Of a DNA stretch of 64,000 nucleotides, positions 9,366 through 18,196 are shown piece after piece. Within the stretch, counting starts at the first letter, position 1; every line of letters starts with the position of its first letter. A program made the position numbers and the translations under genes. A model generated the notes under the pieces. That model had not been told where the DNA came from, made no database searches, and saw nothing but the letters and a program-made list of their open reading frames with translations. Source of the DNA: Rhizobium sp. BK196 (GTDB lineage Bacteria > Pseudomonadota > Alphaproteobacteria > Rhizobiales > Rhizobiaceae); the NCBI RefSeq assembly GCF_014193255.1, contig NZ_JACHZB010000004.1, positions 62,001-126,000 of the forward strand, written 5' to 3'.

Positions 9366-11234
9366 CTAGAATTCTATGTCGTCGCCCGGCAAGATGTCGC
9401 CCTCTTCGGATTCGGCTGCGGCAGGTGGTTTGACCTCCTCCGCCTCTTCCTCCGGCATCGGCGCCCGTACGCGTACGTCGATGATCTTGGCGCCCGGAAA
9501 CTGCGCCAGGATCGCTGCAACGTCGGGATCCTGACGGGCATCGCTGACGCGCTGTTCCTGCGCCTTGGCTTCCGCCTCCACCATCGTCGGCCCGCCTTCT
9601 TCGCGGCTGGTGCTGACGATCCAGTGGATGCCGGTCCATTCCTTGAGCTTGACGGCAAGCTCGTTAAGCAATGTGCCCGGTGCGCCCTCGGTGAGGTTCA
9701 CATCCAGCCGGCCGGGCTCGATACGCACCGGCCGCACGAAGTTGCGCACCAATGCCTTGAGTTTGACGTCCCGTTTTTCGCCAGCGAGATCAACGATATC
9801 GCCGATCGAATTGACCGGCACGACCGGCTTCGGCACCTCTGACGGCTTGGTTTCAACGCGGCCGATACTCTGCGGCTCCGGATTGGGTACGGCCCGCAGC
9901 ATCGCTGTCGGCCCCGAGGGCTGTGGCCGCGGTGCCGGCTCCGCAGACCGCGCCGTCACATTCGTCTGGTAGGGAACGCGTGTGCCGCCGCCATTACCCG
10001 AAGGCGCAGGTGAGGACGGACGTGGCGCGCCCCCTTCATTGGAAAATTCCGCAAGCCGCCGTGCCGCATCCTCCGGCGCCGGCAGATGTGCTGCGTGCGC
10101 GAGCCGGATAAGCACCATCTCGGCCGCACCCGCCGTACGCGAAGAGTTTTCCGTCTCCGGAATGCCCTTCAGCAGCATCTGCCAAATGCGCGAAAGGGTG
10201 GTAACCGCGACACCTTGCGCAAATTCCGACGCCTTGGTGCGCTCCACTTCGCTGAGCGAGGGGTCGTTTGCGGCATCAGGCACATATTTCAGCCGCGTCA
10301 CCAGATGCGTGAAATCGGCGAGATCCGTCAGTACCACGACAGGGTTGGCGCCGGCTTGGTACTGGCTCTGGAATTCATTGAGCGCGCTTGCGACATCGCC
10401 GCGCACGATATGTTGGAAGAGATCGACGATGCGGGCGCGATCCGCAAGGCCGAGCATGCCGCGTACGGCTTCCGCCTGCACCACGCCGCCGCCATGGGCG
10501 ATCGCCTGATCCATCAGCGACAGACCGTCGCGCGCCGAACCTTCCGCAGCGCGCGCAATCATCGCAAGCGCATCGGGCTCCGCTTCGATGCCCTCCTTGG
10601 CAGCGATCGTCGAAAACAGGCCGACGAGATCGGAAGCACTGATACGCCGCAGGTCGAAGCGCTGGCAGCGCGAGAGAACGGTGATTGGAACCTTGCGGAT
10701 TTCCGTCGTCGCAAAGATGAACTTCACATGCTCCGGCGGCTCCTCGAGGGTCTTCAACAAACCGTTGAAGGCCTGCGTCGACAGCATGTGCACTTCGTCG
10801 ATGATATAGACCTTGTAACGCGCCGAAACCGGCCGGTAGCGCACCTGCTCGATGATTTCTCTGATGTCGTCGATACCGGTATGCGAGGCGGCGTCCATCT
10901 CGATCACGTCGACATGGCGGCCTTCCATGATCGCTTGGCAATGCTCGCCAGGCACACGAAGGTCGATCGTCGGCTTGTCGATTTCGGCCGTCTTGTAGTT
11001 CAGCGCCCGCGCCAGAATGCGCGCCGTCGTCGTCTTGCCCACGCCGCGAACACCGGTCAACATGTAAGCCTGCGCGATGCGGCCCGTTTCGAAGGCGTTG
11101 GTGAGCGTGCGGACCATCGGCTCCTGGCCGACCATCAGGTCCGTGAAATCCTTGGGGCGGTATTTGCGTGCCAGCACCCGGTATCCGGTGCCTGTCGAGG
11201 CGGCATCCTGTGATTGTCGCTCGGTGTCGCTCAT
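9366..11234 (-). CDS. dnaX: DNA polymerase III subunit gamma/tau
   Basis: Clamp-loader ATPase of the replisome, 622 residues. Residues ~20-380 hold the AAA+ domains: Walker [15 protein letters not shown], Walker [12 protein letters not shown], sensor [12 protein letters not shown] with the SRC arginine finger. The C-terminal ~240 residues are a Pro/Ala-rich linker and the tau-specific region. The zinc-module region retains only one Cys ([11 protein letters not shown]), so zinc binding as in E. coli is unlikely. I saw no convincing slippery site for a gamma product. The SRP RNA gene lies 45 bp upstream on the same strand. Confidence 0.97.
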   Translation of the reverse strand: MSDTERQSQDAASTGTGYRVLARKYRPKDFTDLMVGQEPMVRTLTNAFETGRIAQAYMLTGVRGVGKTTTARILARALNYKTAEIDKPTIDLRVPGEHCQAIMEGRHVDVIEMDAASHTGIDDIREIIEQVRYRPVSARYKVYIIDEVHMLSTQAFNGLLKTLEEPPEHVKFIFATTEIRKVPITVLSRCQRFDLRRISASDLVGLFSTIAAKEGIEAEPDALAMIARAAEGSARDGLSLMDQAIAHGGGVVQAEAVRGMLGLADRARIVDLFQHIVRGDVASALNEFQSQYQAGANPVVVLTDLADFTHLVTRLKYVPDAANDPSLSEVERTKASEFAQGVAVTTLSRIWQMLLKGIPETENSSRTAGAAEMVLIRLAHAAHLPAPEDAARRLAEFSNEGGAPRPSSPAPSGNGGGTRVPYQTNVTARSAEPAPRPQPSGPTAMLRAVPNPEPQSIGRVETKPSEVPKPVVPVNSIGDIVDLAGEKRDVKLKALVRNFVRPVRIEPGRLDVNLTEGAPGTLLNELAVKLKEWTGIHWIVSTSREEGGPTMVEAEAKAQEQRVSDARQDPDVAAILAQFPGAKIIDVRVRAPMPEEEAEEVKPPAAAESEEGDILPGDDIEF

Positions 11235-11279
11235 CGCCCTGCTAGCGCCCGAAAGCCCGGGCTTCTTGGAAGAGAAGGT

Positions 11280-11375
11280 GGGAGGCTGGCACGATGACCC
11301 GTGCCGGGCTCGTTAGGGCTGCTTCCTTCCGGACCTGACCCGGTTGGCGAGTGGCTCGTCCACCACCAACCTCCC
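11280..11375 (-). ncRNA. ffs: Signal recognition particle RNA, small bacterial type (4.5S)
   Basis: Read on the minus strand, the RNA is a ~96-nt hairpin whose ends pair (5' GGGAGGTTGG with 3' CCAGCCTCCC). The universally conserved apical part GGTCAGGTCCGGAAGGAAGCAGCC, given here in two halves GGTCAGGTCC and GGAAGGAAGCAGCC, contains the GGAA tetraloop and the asymmetric Ffh-binding loop. Ends are set from the terminal pairing and are accurate to a few bases. The position just upstream of dnaX is common in alphaproteobacteria. Confidence 0.93.
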
Positions 11376-11457
11376 GGATGCACATATCGGCAAAATCGTC
11401 ATCAAAAGCAAGCCAAGCTCCGAAAAAACTGCTAGTCCATTGGAAAACATGAGGAGA

Positions 11458-11874
11458 ATGTCCTTGAGCAATTTCGTGCTCGACCGCAGGCTCGAAAGCG
11501 ACAGCACCAGTATTATGGTCGCTGGCCTGTGCGACGTCAGGTTATCGAAGGATGCCCGCTGGCCTTGGCTGATCCTGGTGCCGCGCCGGGCGGATGTCAC
11601 AGAGATCTTCGAGCTGACGCCGCTTGATCAGGTGCTGCTGACCTTCGAAATCGAGCTTGTCTCCGCAACACTCAAGAAGGTCACCGGTGCTACAAAAATC
11701 AATGTCGGGGCTCTTGGCAATATCGTCCGCCAGCTTCATGTTCATGTCATTGCGCGTTCTGAAGGTGATGCGAATTGGCCGGGGCCTGTCTGGGGCTTCG
11801 GCAAGGCTGAGCCGTATGAGGACGCAACCAGAGACGAATTCATAGCAAAGCTGCGGGAAGCCCTTTCATCATGA
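11458..11874 (+). CDS. HIT domain protein
   Basis: Histidine-triad hydrolase-like protein of 138 residues. The active-site triad appears as LHVHVIAR (H-x-H-x-h-x-x variant, last His replaced by Arg context) near residues 91-98; the third triad His of the canonical HxHxHxx is absent, as in many rhizobial HIT proteins. ATG 11458 is preceded by GAGGAG at a proper distance; an ATG 9 bp upstream is possible. The gene overlaps nudC by 4 bp (ATGA), so the two are co-translated, which points to a nucleotide-related role. Confidence 0.85.
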   Translation: MSLSNFVLDRRLESDSTSIMVAGLCDVRLSKDARWPWLILVPRRADVTEIFELTPLDQVLLTFEIELVSATLKKVTGATKINVGALGNIVRQLHVHVIARSEGDANWPGPVWGFGKAEPYEDATRDEFIAKLREALSS

Positions 11875-12830
11875 GTCATTCGCTTTTCGATTCGGATGCG
11901 CCACATCCGGAACCCAGCAATCTCACCGCCTTTGCCGCAAACGACCTGAGCCGCGACAGCGAACATCGCGATGAAGGCTCGGTCGAAAAGGCGCTTGCCC
12001 GCGAAGGCACGCATATCTTCGCCTTCGCGAAGGACAAACTGGTGCTGAAACATGACGGTCAGGTACTCGATCCGCTCTTTGCCCGCTATGAGCTGCAGGA
12101 GCTGAAGCCGAATTGGGACGAGACCGTGCTGCTCGGCTATCGCAAGACCGGCGAACCACGCCTTGCCGTGCCCGTCGGCATCGACATCGAGGATATGACG
12201 AGCCAATATAAACCGGTCGACGGCCGTTCGCTCTTTCGCGACGAGCTGGTCGATGAAATGTTGCTCGGCGAATTCGCGCAGGCTGCAAGTCTCATTCGTT
12301 GGAACAGCGACAACCAGTTTTGCGGCCGCTGCGGCTCGGTCATGGAAATCCACATCGGCGGTTACAAGCGCGTCTGTACTGCCTGCGAGCACATGATCTT
12401 CCCGCGCACCGACCCCGTCGTCATCATGCTGACGGTCGACGAAGAGCGCGATCTCTGCCTGCTCGGCCGCAGTCCTCATTTTGCCCCGGGCATGTATTCC
12501 TGTCTGGCGGGCTTCCTGGAGCCCGGTGAGACGATCGAAAATGCCGTTCGCCGTGAGACGCTGGAGGAATCCGGCATCAGGACCGGCCGTATCCGCTATC
12601 ATGCCTCCCAGCCGTGGCCGATGCCGCATTCGCTGATGATCGGCTGTTATGCCGAGGCGAGGTCGCGCGATATCCATCGCGACGAAGCTGAACTTGAGGA
12701 TTGCCGCTGGTTCACCCGCGAGGAAACCATTGAAATGCTGGAACGTCCCGGCGTCAACGGTAAGGCGCCGCCGCCGCGGGGCGCGATTGCCCATCGACTG
12801 ATGCGCGATTGGGTCGAGTGGAAACGGTGA
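11871..12830 (+). CDS. nudC: NAD(+) diphosphatase (NudC-type Nudix hydrolase)
   Basis: The enzyme hydrolyses NAD(H) to NMN(H) and AMP and in E. coli also removes NAD caps from RNA. The 319 residues contain a zinc ribbon (CGRCGSVMEIHIGGYKRVC..C), the Nudix box G-x5-E-x7-RETLEESG (beginning at GFLEPGET) and, downstream of it, SQPWPMPHS, the signature that separates NADH pyrophosphatases from other Nudix enzymes. It overlaps the preceding HIT gene by 4 bp. Confidence 0.95.
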   Translation: MSHSLFDSDAPHPEPSNLTAFAANDLSRDSEHRDEGSVEKALAREGTHIFAFAKDKLVLKHDGQVLDPLFARYELQELKPNWDETVLLGYRKTGEPRLAVPVGIDIEDMTSQYKPVDGRSLFRDELVDEMLLGEFAQAASLIRWNSDNQFCGRCGSVMEIHIGGYKRVCTACEHMIFPRTDPVVIMLTVDEERDLCLLGRSPHFAPGMYSCLAGFLEPGETIENAVRRETLEESGIRTGRIRYHASQPWPMPHSLMIGCYAEARSRDIHRDEAELEDCRWFTREETIEMLERPGVNGKAPPPRGAIAHRLMRDWVEWKR

Positions 12831-12894
12831 GCAAGAAACCGGAGCGCACGGATGATCGTCACCCGTGCCCGTTTGTCTGCATGAGGACGTAATC

Positions 12895-13587
12895 ATGGTC
12901 GCCCGCTCCGAACGGCTGCTGACCCTGCTTCAGACGCTCAGGCGCTATCGGCGGCCGGTCACCGGCACCGTCTTGGCCGAAGAAACCGGTGTCAGCCTGC
13001 GCACGCTCTATCGCGATATTGCCAGCCTCCAGGCGCAAGGCGCCATGATCGAGGGTGAGGCCGGCATAGGCTATGTGCTGAAACCCGGCTTCATGCTGCC
13101 GCCGATGATGTTTTCTGAGGAAGAGCTGGAAGCATTGGTGCTTGGGTCCCGTTGGGTGGCGCGCGCCGCCGAACCGCGGCTGGCCAATGCCGGCGCTGAC
13201 GCGCTGGCAAAGATCGCCGCCGTGCTACCGCCCGACATGCGCGATATGGTTGATTCGGCCACGCTTTTTGTCGGCCGCAAACGGCAGGATGAGGACAAGG
13301 CGGATGTTTCGGCCATCCGCAAGGCGATCCGCCTGGAACGTATCCTTGAACTGCATTATGGCGACGAACAGGGGCGTATCTCCCGCCGCCGTATCTGGCC
13401 TTTCGCGCTCGGATATTTCGAGCACGTGCGCATCATCATGGCCTGGTGCGAGCTGCGCCAGGATTTCCGTCATTTCCGCACCGATCGTATCATCGATATG
13501 ACGATCCATGACGCGCGGTATCCGCGTCGTCGCACCGTTCTCCTGAAGGAATGGCGGGACACGCAGGATACTCCGATCGAGCACTAA
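12895..13587 (+). CDS. WYL-domain (YafY-type) transcriptional regulator
   Basis: The 230-residue DNA-binding protein has an N-terminal winged helix (RLLTLLQTLRRYRRPVTGTVLAEETGVSLRTLYRDI, HTH_11) and a C-terminal WYL domain (~135-220, RRRIWPFALGYFEHVRIIMAWCE). ATG 12895 has GAGGA upstream. WYL proteins usually sense ligands or DNA damage signals. Two nearly identical 20-bp motifs lie immediately upstream of the next two genes at similar distances from their starts, so these genes are the likely targets. Confidence 0.9.
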   Translation: MVARSERLLTLLQTLRRYRRPVTGTVLAEETGVSLRTLYRDIASLQAQGAMIEGEAGIGYVLKPGFMLPPMMFSEEELEALVLGSRWVARAAEPRLANAGADALAKIAAVLPPDMRDMVDSATLFVGRKRQDEDKADVSAIRKAIRLERILELHYGDEQGRISRRRIWPFALGYFEHVRIIMAWCELRQDFRHFRTDRIIDMTIHDARYPRRRTVLLKEWRDTQDTPIEH

Positions 13588-13592
13588 CACTA

Positions 13593-13612
13593 CTGCCATA
13601 AACTGTCAGCAG
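13593..13612. promoter_or_regulatory. Operator-like motif, copy 1 (upstream of the small gene at 13658)
   Basis: CTGCCATAAACTGTCAGCAG matches the copy at 13956 in 17 of 20 positions and has imperfect dyad ends (CTG..CAG). It lies 46 bp before the next start codon and 6 bp after the stop of the WYL regulator gene. Confidence 0.6.
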
Positions 13613-13657
13613 GTGGCGCTATTATCAGTACCAGTCCAGCAGGAAGGAGTACTGATC

Positions 13658-13879
13658 ATGGGAATGCCTCACGTCGTTCAATATGCCGGCCGTCGTACTT
13701 CAGTCGGAGCCGGAAAAACCCTTCGTTCGCGTCTGGTGCGTCTGTTTGCTGAGAGGTTCACAGGAGCATCATCACGCCGTCCACGCCTCGATCTCGATAC
13801 GATGCCGCAATGGCGCAAGCGCGATCTCGGCTTCACGGACGGACAGGACTGGCGCGTCGGCGACGATCTCTTCCGTTAG
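13658..13879 (+). CDS. Small basic protein, DUF1127-like
   Basis: A 73-residue Arg-rich protein starting at ATG 13658 after a strong ribosome site (AGGAAGGAG). The C-terminal part DTMPQWRKRDLGFTDGQDW resembles the DUF1127 pattern (short helix, then L-x-D/R-x-DIG-like end) but the match is loose. Small DUF1127 proteins in rhizobia and Agrobacterium have been linked to RNA turnover and phosphate or carbon metabolism. No Cys or signal peptide is present. It lies between two copies of an operator-like motif and is probably controlled by the adjacent WYL regulator. Confidence 0.65.
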   Translation: MGMPHVVQYAGRRTSVGAGKTLRSRLVRLFAERFTGASSRRPRLDLDTMPQWRKRDLGFTDGQDWRVGDDLFR

Positions 13880-13955
13880 GGCCGCAAGGCCCCCTCATTG
13901 ATATTCCTCCCGGGAACGAAGCGGCGCTGTCTGCAGCGCTGCATTCGGCAAGCTG

Positions 13956-13975
13956 CTGCCATAAAATAGCAGCAG
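13956..13975. promoter_or_regulatory. Operator-like motif, copy 2 (upstream of the VOC gene)
   Basis: CTGCCATAAAATAGCAGCAG lies 40 bp before the VOC start and matches copy 1 in 17 of 20 positions. It sits inside a larger perfect inverted repeat with 11-bp arms (13948-13958 and 13970-13980), which could also act as a terminator for the small gene upstream. Confidence 0.6.
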
Positions 13976-14014
13976 CTTGCGGCCGGGCATCTTTCAACCC
14001 AATGGAGAACTGAA

Positions 14015-14383
14015 ATGGCTAGCCCCAATCTTATTATCCTCTATGTCAAGGATCCCGCCGAAAGTGCAGCCTTCTATCGCAATATTCTGAGTCGCGAGCC
14101 GGCCGTGGAGGCCCCGAATTTCGTCGCCTTCCCGCTCGATGGCGGCTTCACTCTCGGCCTCTGGCGCCGCAGCAGCGTCGAACCGCAACCCTCTGCCATC
14201 GGCAACCGCGGTGAGGTCGCCTTCATGGTCGATGGAGAAAATGCCGTCGCAAGGCACTATGAAGACTGGCGCGGCCGCGGCCTGCCGTTCGCTCAGGATC
14301 TGACTGAACTCGATTTCGGTCCGACCTTCGTCGTGCTGGATCCGGACGGGCATCGCTTGCGTGTTTGCGAGCCGGACAAATAA
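14015..14383 (+). CDS. VOC family protein (glyoxalase/bleomycin resistance fold)
   Basis: A 122-residue single-domain vicinal oxygen chelate protein. The two beta-alpha-beta-beta-beta modules are visible: NLIILYVKDPAESAAFYRNIL at the start and EVAFMVDGENAVARHYEDW in the second half, ending in FVVLDPDGHRLRVCEPDK, the usual VOC closing motif. The start has a good ribosome site (ATGGAGAAC). VOC genes next to WYL/YafY regulators are common in rhizobia. The substrate is unknown; a glyoxalase or antibiotic-binding role is only family-level inference. Confidence 0.88.
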   Translation: MASPNLIILYVKDPAESAAFYRNILSREPAVEAPNFVAFPLDGGFTLGLWRRSSVEPQPSAIGNRGEVAFMVDGENAVARHYEDWRGRGLPFAQDLTELDFGPTFVVLDPDGHRLRVCEPDK

Positions 14384-14397
14384 ATTCGAATATGCAC

Positions 14398-14430
14398 AAA
14401 GCCTCTTCGGTCAGCTACCGGAGAGGCTTT
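14398..14430. terminator. Bidirectional hairpin between VOC gene and pheA
   Basis: AAAGCCTCT...AGAGGCTTT with an inner CGG/CCG pairing lies between two convergent genes. Only short T runs follow on either strand, so termination efficiency is uncertain. Confidence 0.6.
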
Positions 14431-14439
14431 GAGTAATCC

Positions 14440-15294
14440 TCACAGAAGTCCCCGCATCGGATGGCCCTTGTAGACGCCGAGGATGCGCACCTTCTCGGAG
14501 AAGAAACGCAGTTCCTCCAGTGCCCGCCGCACATGTGCGTCGTTCGGGTGGCCCTCGATATCGGCGTAGAACTGCGTCGCTACGAACTTGCCGCCGAGTT
14601 GGTAACTTTCGAGCTTCGTCATGTTGATGTTATTCGTCGCAAAACCGCCGAGCGCCTTATAGAGCGCTGCCGGAATATTGCGGACATTGAAGACAAAGGT
14701 GGTGACGATTTTCTCGTCACTGGCAGCGCGTTCTGCCCATTCCTCATCACGCGACAGCACAACGAAACGCGTCACGTTGTTTTCCGTATCCTCGACGTTC
14801 TCGGCGATGATATCGAGGCCGTAGAGATCGGCGGCAAGGCGCGGCGCGAGCGCCGCCATCGAGCGGTCGCCGGTTTCCTTGACGAGCTTGGCGGCCCCTG
14901 CCGTATCGCCGGCGATCACAGGCTTCCAGCCGTTGGCGCGCACGATCTTGCGGCACTGGCCAAGCGCATGGATATGGCTGTGCACGGTGCGGATTTCATC
15001 CTTCGTCACACCTGGAAGCACCATGAGCTGAAAGCGGATCGGCATGAAATATTCGCCGATAATGTGCAGGCGCGATTCCGGCAGCAGGTGGTGGATATCG
15101 GCCACGCGTCCCGCGATCGTGTTCTCGATCGGGATCATGCCAATGTCTGCGTCGCCATTGTCGACCGCCGTAAAGGCATCCTCGAAGGTCTGACAGGGCA
15201 GCGGTTCCATGGTCGGAAACATGTCGCGGCTCGCCATGTCGGAATTGGCGCCGAATTCGCCCTGGAAGGCGATCCTGTTGGTCTTGATATTCAT
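14440..15294 (-). CDS. pheA: Prephenate dehydratase
   Basis: Converts prephenate to phenylpyruvate in phenylalanine synthesis. The 284-residue monofunctional enzyme has the PDT domain (~5-185; FQGEFGANSDMA, PIENTIAGRVAD, and the catalytic TRF in NNVTRFVVLSR) and a C-terminal ACT domain (~200-280; TKLESYQLGGKFVATQFYAD) that would bind phenylalanine for feedback inhibition. There is no chorismate mutase domain. It lies 11 bp downstream of kdsB on the same strand. Confidence 0.96.
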   Translation of the reverse strand: MNIKTNRIAFQGEFGANSDMASRDMFPTMEPLPCQTFEDAFTAVDNGDADIGMIPIENTIAGRVADIHHLLPESRLHIIGEYFMPIRFQLMVLPGVTKDEIRTVHSHIHALGQCRKIVRANGWKPVIAGDTAGAAKLVKETGDRSMAALAPRLAADLYGLDIIAENVEDTENNVTRFVVLSRDEEWAERAASDEKIVTTFVFNVRNIPAALYKALGGFATNNINMTKLESYQLGGKFVATQFYADIEGHPNDAHVRRALEELRFFSEKVRILGVYKGHPMRGLL

Positions 15295-15305
15295 GAAGAA
15301 ATCCG

Positions 15306-16061
15306 TCAGTTGGCCTTCGCGGAGAGAATGTGCCGCGCCTTTTCGAGGTCGGCTGGAGTATCGACACCGAGCGGAACCGTGTCAACGATCTCGACATCGA
15401 TGCGCATACCGGCTTCGAGCGCCCGCAACTGCTCCAGTGATTCGCGCTTTTCAAGCGTCGACGGGCCAAGCGAGACGAAACGCTCGAGCGCAGCGCGTCG
15501 GTAGGCATAGAGCCCGATATGGTGATAGAGCGGCCCGTTGCCGTAAGGTGCGGTCGTGCGGGTGAAGTAAAGCGCACGCAGACGGCTGTCGGAGAGCGGT
15601 GAACCAACGATTTTCACAATGTGCGGCGCGGTCTTGTCTTCCTCGTTGTCGATTTCGGTCGTCAGGGTTCCAATATCGACGGCCTCGTTATCGAGCGGGC
15701 GCAACGCCGCACGCATGGTTTCGGGATCGATCGTCGGCAGGTCACCCTGAACGTTCACGACAATTTTCGCTTTCCTATCCGGATCGATCTTTGTCAGCGC
15801 CTCGAAAATGCGGTCGGAACCGGACTGGTGGTCCCGGCGTGTCATAACCACTTCAAAGCCCGCGGCGGAAACGGTGTCGAACACCTGCTGGTCGTCGACG
15901 GCAACGACCACCCGCCCGATCGTCGCTTCCTTTGCCCGTTTCGCTACCTGTACGATCATCGGCAAACCGCAAATATCGGCCAGTGGCTTGCCCGGAAGGC
16001 GGGTGGAAGCCATGCGTGCAGGGATCAGCACCAGCACGTCATCCAATTTTGAATCAGTCAT
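15306..16061 (-). CDS. kdsB: 3-deoxy-manno-octulosonate cytidylyltransferase
   Basis: Activates Kdo with CTP to CMP-Kdo for the lipopolysaccharide inner core. The 251 residues begin with the nucleotide-binding [19 protein letters not shown] and contain [30 protein letters not shown] and [15 protein letters not shown], all characteristic. It is followed by pheA at 11 bp. This pairing with pheA is common in Rhizobiales. Confidence 0.96.
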   Translation of the reverse strand: MTDSKLDDVLVLIPARMASTRLPGKPLADICGLPMIVQVAKRAKEATIGRVVVAVDDQQVFDTVSAAGFEVVMTRRDHQSGSDRIFEALTKIDPDRKAKIVVNVQGDLPTIDPETMRAALRPLDNEAVDIGTLTTEIDNEEDKTAPHIVKIVGSPLSDSRLRALYFTRTTAPYGNGPLYHHIGLYAYRRAALERFVSLGPSTLEKRESLEQLRALEAGMRIDVEIVDTVPLGVDTPADLEKARHILSAKAN

Positions 16062-16215
16062 TGTTCGGGCCTTCTAATCCGGGCTGAAAAGTGGCAAAAA
16101 GTCTCACGCACAAGACCATTTAGACAGTTGCAACGGATAGCCAAAAGACATAGGTTCCGCGCAATTTCAAGATGGTCCGGTTTCTGGTCTGCCGGCTGCA
16201 AGGGGAGCATTGCAG

Positions 16216-16788
16216 ATGAATTCATACGTCAATACGGCCGTGGGGGCGCTGCTGGGAACGGTCTTCGTTCTGATGTCGGTCTCCATCGCGTCCGAGGGGA
16301 TCTTCCATTCCGAGGCGCCGGAGAAGGAGGGTTTTGCCATCGTCGCCGAGGAGGCACCTGCCGCCGGCGGTGAAGGTGCGCCTGCTGCCGTTGCCGTTCC
16401 GATCGCGCAGCTTCTTGCCAGCGCCGACGCCAAGGCCGGCGAAACCGTATTCAAGAAGTGTCAGGCCTGTCATGACGGCACCAAAGGCGGACCCAATAAA
16501 GTCGGTCCGAATCTCTTTGGTGTCGTAGATCGCCCGATCGCCTCGCATGAAGGCTTCGCATATTCCTCCGCCATGAAGGATTTCTCCAAGGGCGGCAGCG
16601 AACATTGGACCTTCGAAAACCTCAACAAATTCCTGGCGGCGCCGAAGAAAGACGTTCCGGGCACGGCCATGGGCTTTGCCGGTCTGCCGAAGGATCAGGA
16701 CCGTGCCAACGTCATCCTCTATCTGCACACACTGGCAGATTCACCCGCTCCGCTGCCGGATCCGAATGCTCCGGCTGCAACGCAGTAA
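16216..16788 (+). CDS. Membrane-anchored cytochrome c (CycM type)
   Basis: A 190-residue class I cytochrome c kept at the periplasmic face by an uncleaved N-terminal helix (residues ~5-26). The heme-attachment motif CQACH is at residues 82-86; the sixth ligand is probably the Met in GTAMGFAGL. An Ala/Pro/Gly-rich linker joins anchor and heme domain. Such proteins (CycM) carry electrons from the bc1 complex to aa3 oxidase in rhizobia. ATG 16216 has AGGGGAG upstream. A good intrinsic terminator follows the gene. Confidence 0.9.
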   Translation: MNSYVNTAVGALLGTVFVLMSVSIASEGIFHSEAPEKEGFAIVAEEAPAAGGEGAPAAVAVPIAQLLASADAKAGETVFKKCQACHDGTKGGPNKVGPNLFGVVDRPIASHEGFAYSSAMKDFSKGGSEHWTFENLNKFLAAPKKDVPGTAMGFAGLPKDQDRANVILYLHTLADSPAPLPDPNAPAATQ

Positions 16789-16808
16789 GAAGCGGCGAAT
16801 TTTCAATA

Positions 16809-16839
16809 AGAAGCCCGGTCTCAAGCTGGGCTTTTTTAT
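16809..16839 (+). terminator. Intrinsic terminator of the cytochrome c gene
   Basis: AAGCCC...GGGCTT with extra inner pairs, followed by TTTTTTATT on the plus strand, 20 bp after the cytochrome stop codon. Confidence 0.85.
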
Positions 16840-16843
16840 TGCC

Positions 16844-17791
16844 TCAGGCGCCGAGAATATAGGCCCAGAAGGAAACGGTGATTGCGCCCAGCGCCGTAGT
16901 CACTGTGATCGTCGAGGCGGCAAGGCTGTGACCGACGCCGAAGCGATTGGCGATCAGCCAGGCATTCACCCCTGTCGGCACCGACGAAGTCAGCACCAGC
17001 GCCGCTGCCCACTCGTTGCTAAGGCCGAAAAGATGGCTTGCTGCCCACACGCAGCCAGGCAGCAGCAGCAGCTTGAAGGCTGAGGTCACGCTGGCAATCC
17101 CGACATTGCCCGAGACTCCGTATTTCTGCAGCGCCATACCGAGCGAAATCAATGCCGCCGGACCGGCCGTGCCGGCGATCTGCCCGACGACAGTGCTGAT
17201 TGTTGACGGCATGGTCAGGCCCGAGACATGGAAGACGGCGCCTGCCGCGATGCCGATAACCAGCGGGTTGTGCAGCAGGTTCAGGCCAATCTGCTTCAGC
17301 ACCAGGATCATGCTGCGGTCGCTCTTGCCGGAAATTTTGCGTTCGGCATGTTCCATCATGATCGTACCTGCCACCATCATGATCGGCAGATGCACGGCAA
17401 GCAGGATGGAAAGGGCAACAAGCCCTTCGCTGCCCACGGTGCGCTCGACCAGCGGCAGGCCAATGAAGATGTTGTTGGCGAAAGCGGAGGACACGCCGGC
17501 AAGCACGCCGATCCGCTCATCACGCCCGAAGAAACGCGTAGCGACGAAGTGCCCGGCGGTCCATGTCACCGCGACCCCGGAGAAATAGACGCCCCAGAGC
17601 CGGAACGGTGACGCGCCGTGGAAATCGGCCTCGGCGATGGTGCGGAAAAGCAGCAGAGGCACGGCGATTTTGAAGACGAACTCGCTCAAGGCATCGCCGA
17701 CACTTGCGGTCAGCAATCCGACGCGGACGATCAGCCAGCCGATGAGAATGAGAAGGAAGATCGGGAGAACGTCGAAGATGATGGCTGACAT
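16844..17791 (-). CDS. AEC family transporter (auxin efflux carrier-like permease)
   Basis: A 315-residue inner-membrane protein with about ten hydrophobic helices in two halves. It starts MSAIIFDVLPIFLLILIGWL; motifs such as GVSSAFANNIFIGLPLVERT and VPTGVNAWLIANRFGVG match the malonate/auxin carrier family (PF03547). The frame is open further upstream but the added residues are not membrane-like and run through a terminator hairpin, so ATG 17791 is preferred. The substrate is unknown; family members export dicarboxylates or similar anions. Confidence 0.88.
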   Translation of the reverse strand: MSAIIFDVLPIFLLILIGWLIVRVGLLTASVGDALSEFVFKIAVPLLLFRTIAEADFHGASPFRLWGVYFSGVAVTWTAGHFVATRFFGRDERIGVLAGVSSAFANNIFIGLPLVERTVGSEGLVALSILLAVHLPIMMVAGTIMMEHAERKISGKSDRSMILVLKQIGLNLLHNPLVIGIAAGAVFHVSGLTMPSTISTVVGQIAGTAGPAALISLGMALQKYGVSGNVGIASVTSAFKLLLLPGCVWAASHLFGLSNEWAAALVLTSSVPTGVNAWLIANRFGVGHSLAASTITVTTALGAITVSFWAYILGA

Positions 17792-17883
17792 TAACTGCTG
17801 CTCTGCGCGGGGATTGCCGAGGTCTAACAGCAAATCGCCAGCCATGACAAATGCCATGGGTGCAATTTCTTCCGCGTCGCAAC

Positions 17884-17909
17884 AAAAAAAGCGGGCTCGG
17901 CCCGCTTTT
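17884..17909 (-). terminator. Intrinsic terminator upstream of the AEC gene
   Basis: On the minus strand AAAAGCGGGC-CGA-GCCCGCTTTT runs into TTTTTTTGTTG. It lies ~90 bp before the AEC start and after no recognisable minus-strand gene, so it ends either a short RNA or the AEC leader. Confidence 0.7.
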
Positions 17910-18196
17910 CCGCATCCGGTCCTGCCGGATACCCGGGTCCGGCACTGCCAGTTCATCCGTGGTCAGCGCCGTTCCGGTAAGACTGAAGAGATCATCTCTC
18001 CCGTAGCCCAGCTCTACGAAATACTGCATGCCGGTCTTTCTAATGCCATTTTTAGACAGGGGAAATGACAGAGGCATGACGAGCAAACGGCAGTTTTGCG
18101 AAGAGTTGGAAGGCGGTATGCTGTTTATCCTTTCAATAATGGCAAATTTCGCTAAGACCCATTACCGGCTATCACAAATCCGGGACTTCCCACTTC
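17910..18196. other. Gap of 0.29 kb with no recognised gene
   Basis: No protein gene is convincing here. A minus-strand frame from 18026 encodes MQYFVELGYGRDDLFSL... but it runs through the terminator at 17884-17909 and has no recognisable homology or ribosome site. The stretch must hold the promoter of the downstream kinase gene (plus) and probably of a short minus-strand transcript ending at the terminator. Confidence 0.5.

Noticed and set aside
17520..18086. A longer minus-strand frame upstream of the AEC gene
   Set aside because: It crosses a terminator hairpin and overlaps the AEC coding region in another frame; only a small upstream peptide could be real and it has no support.
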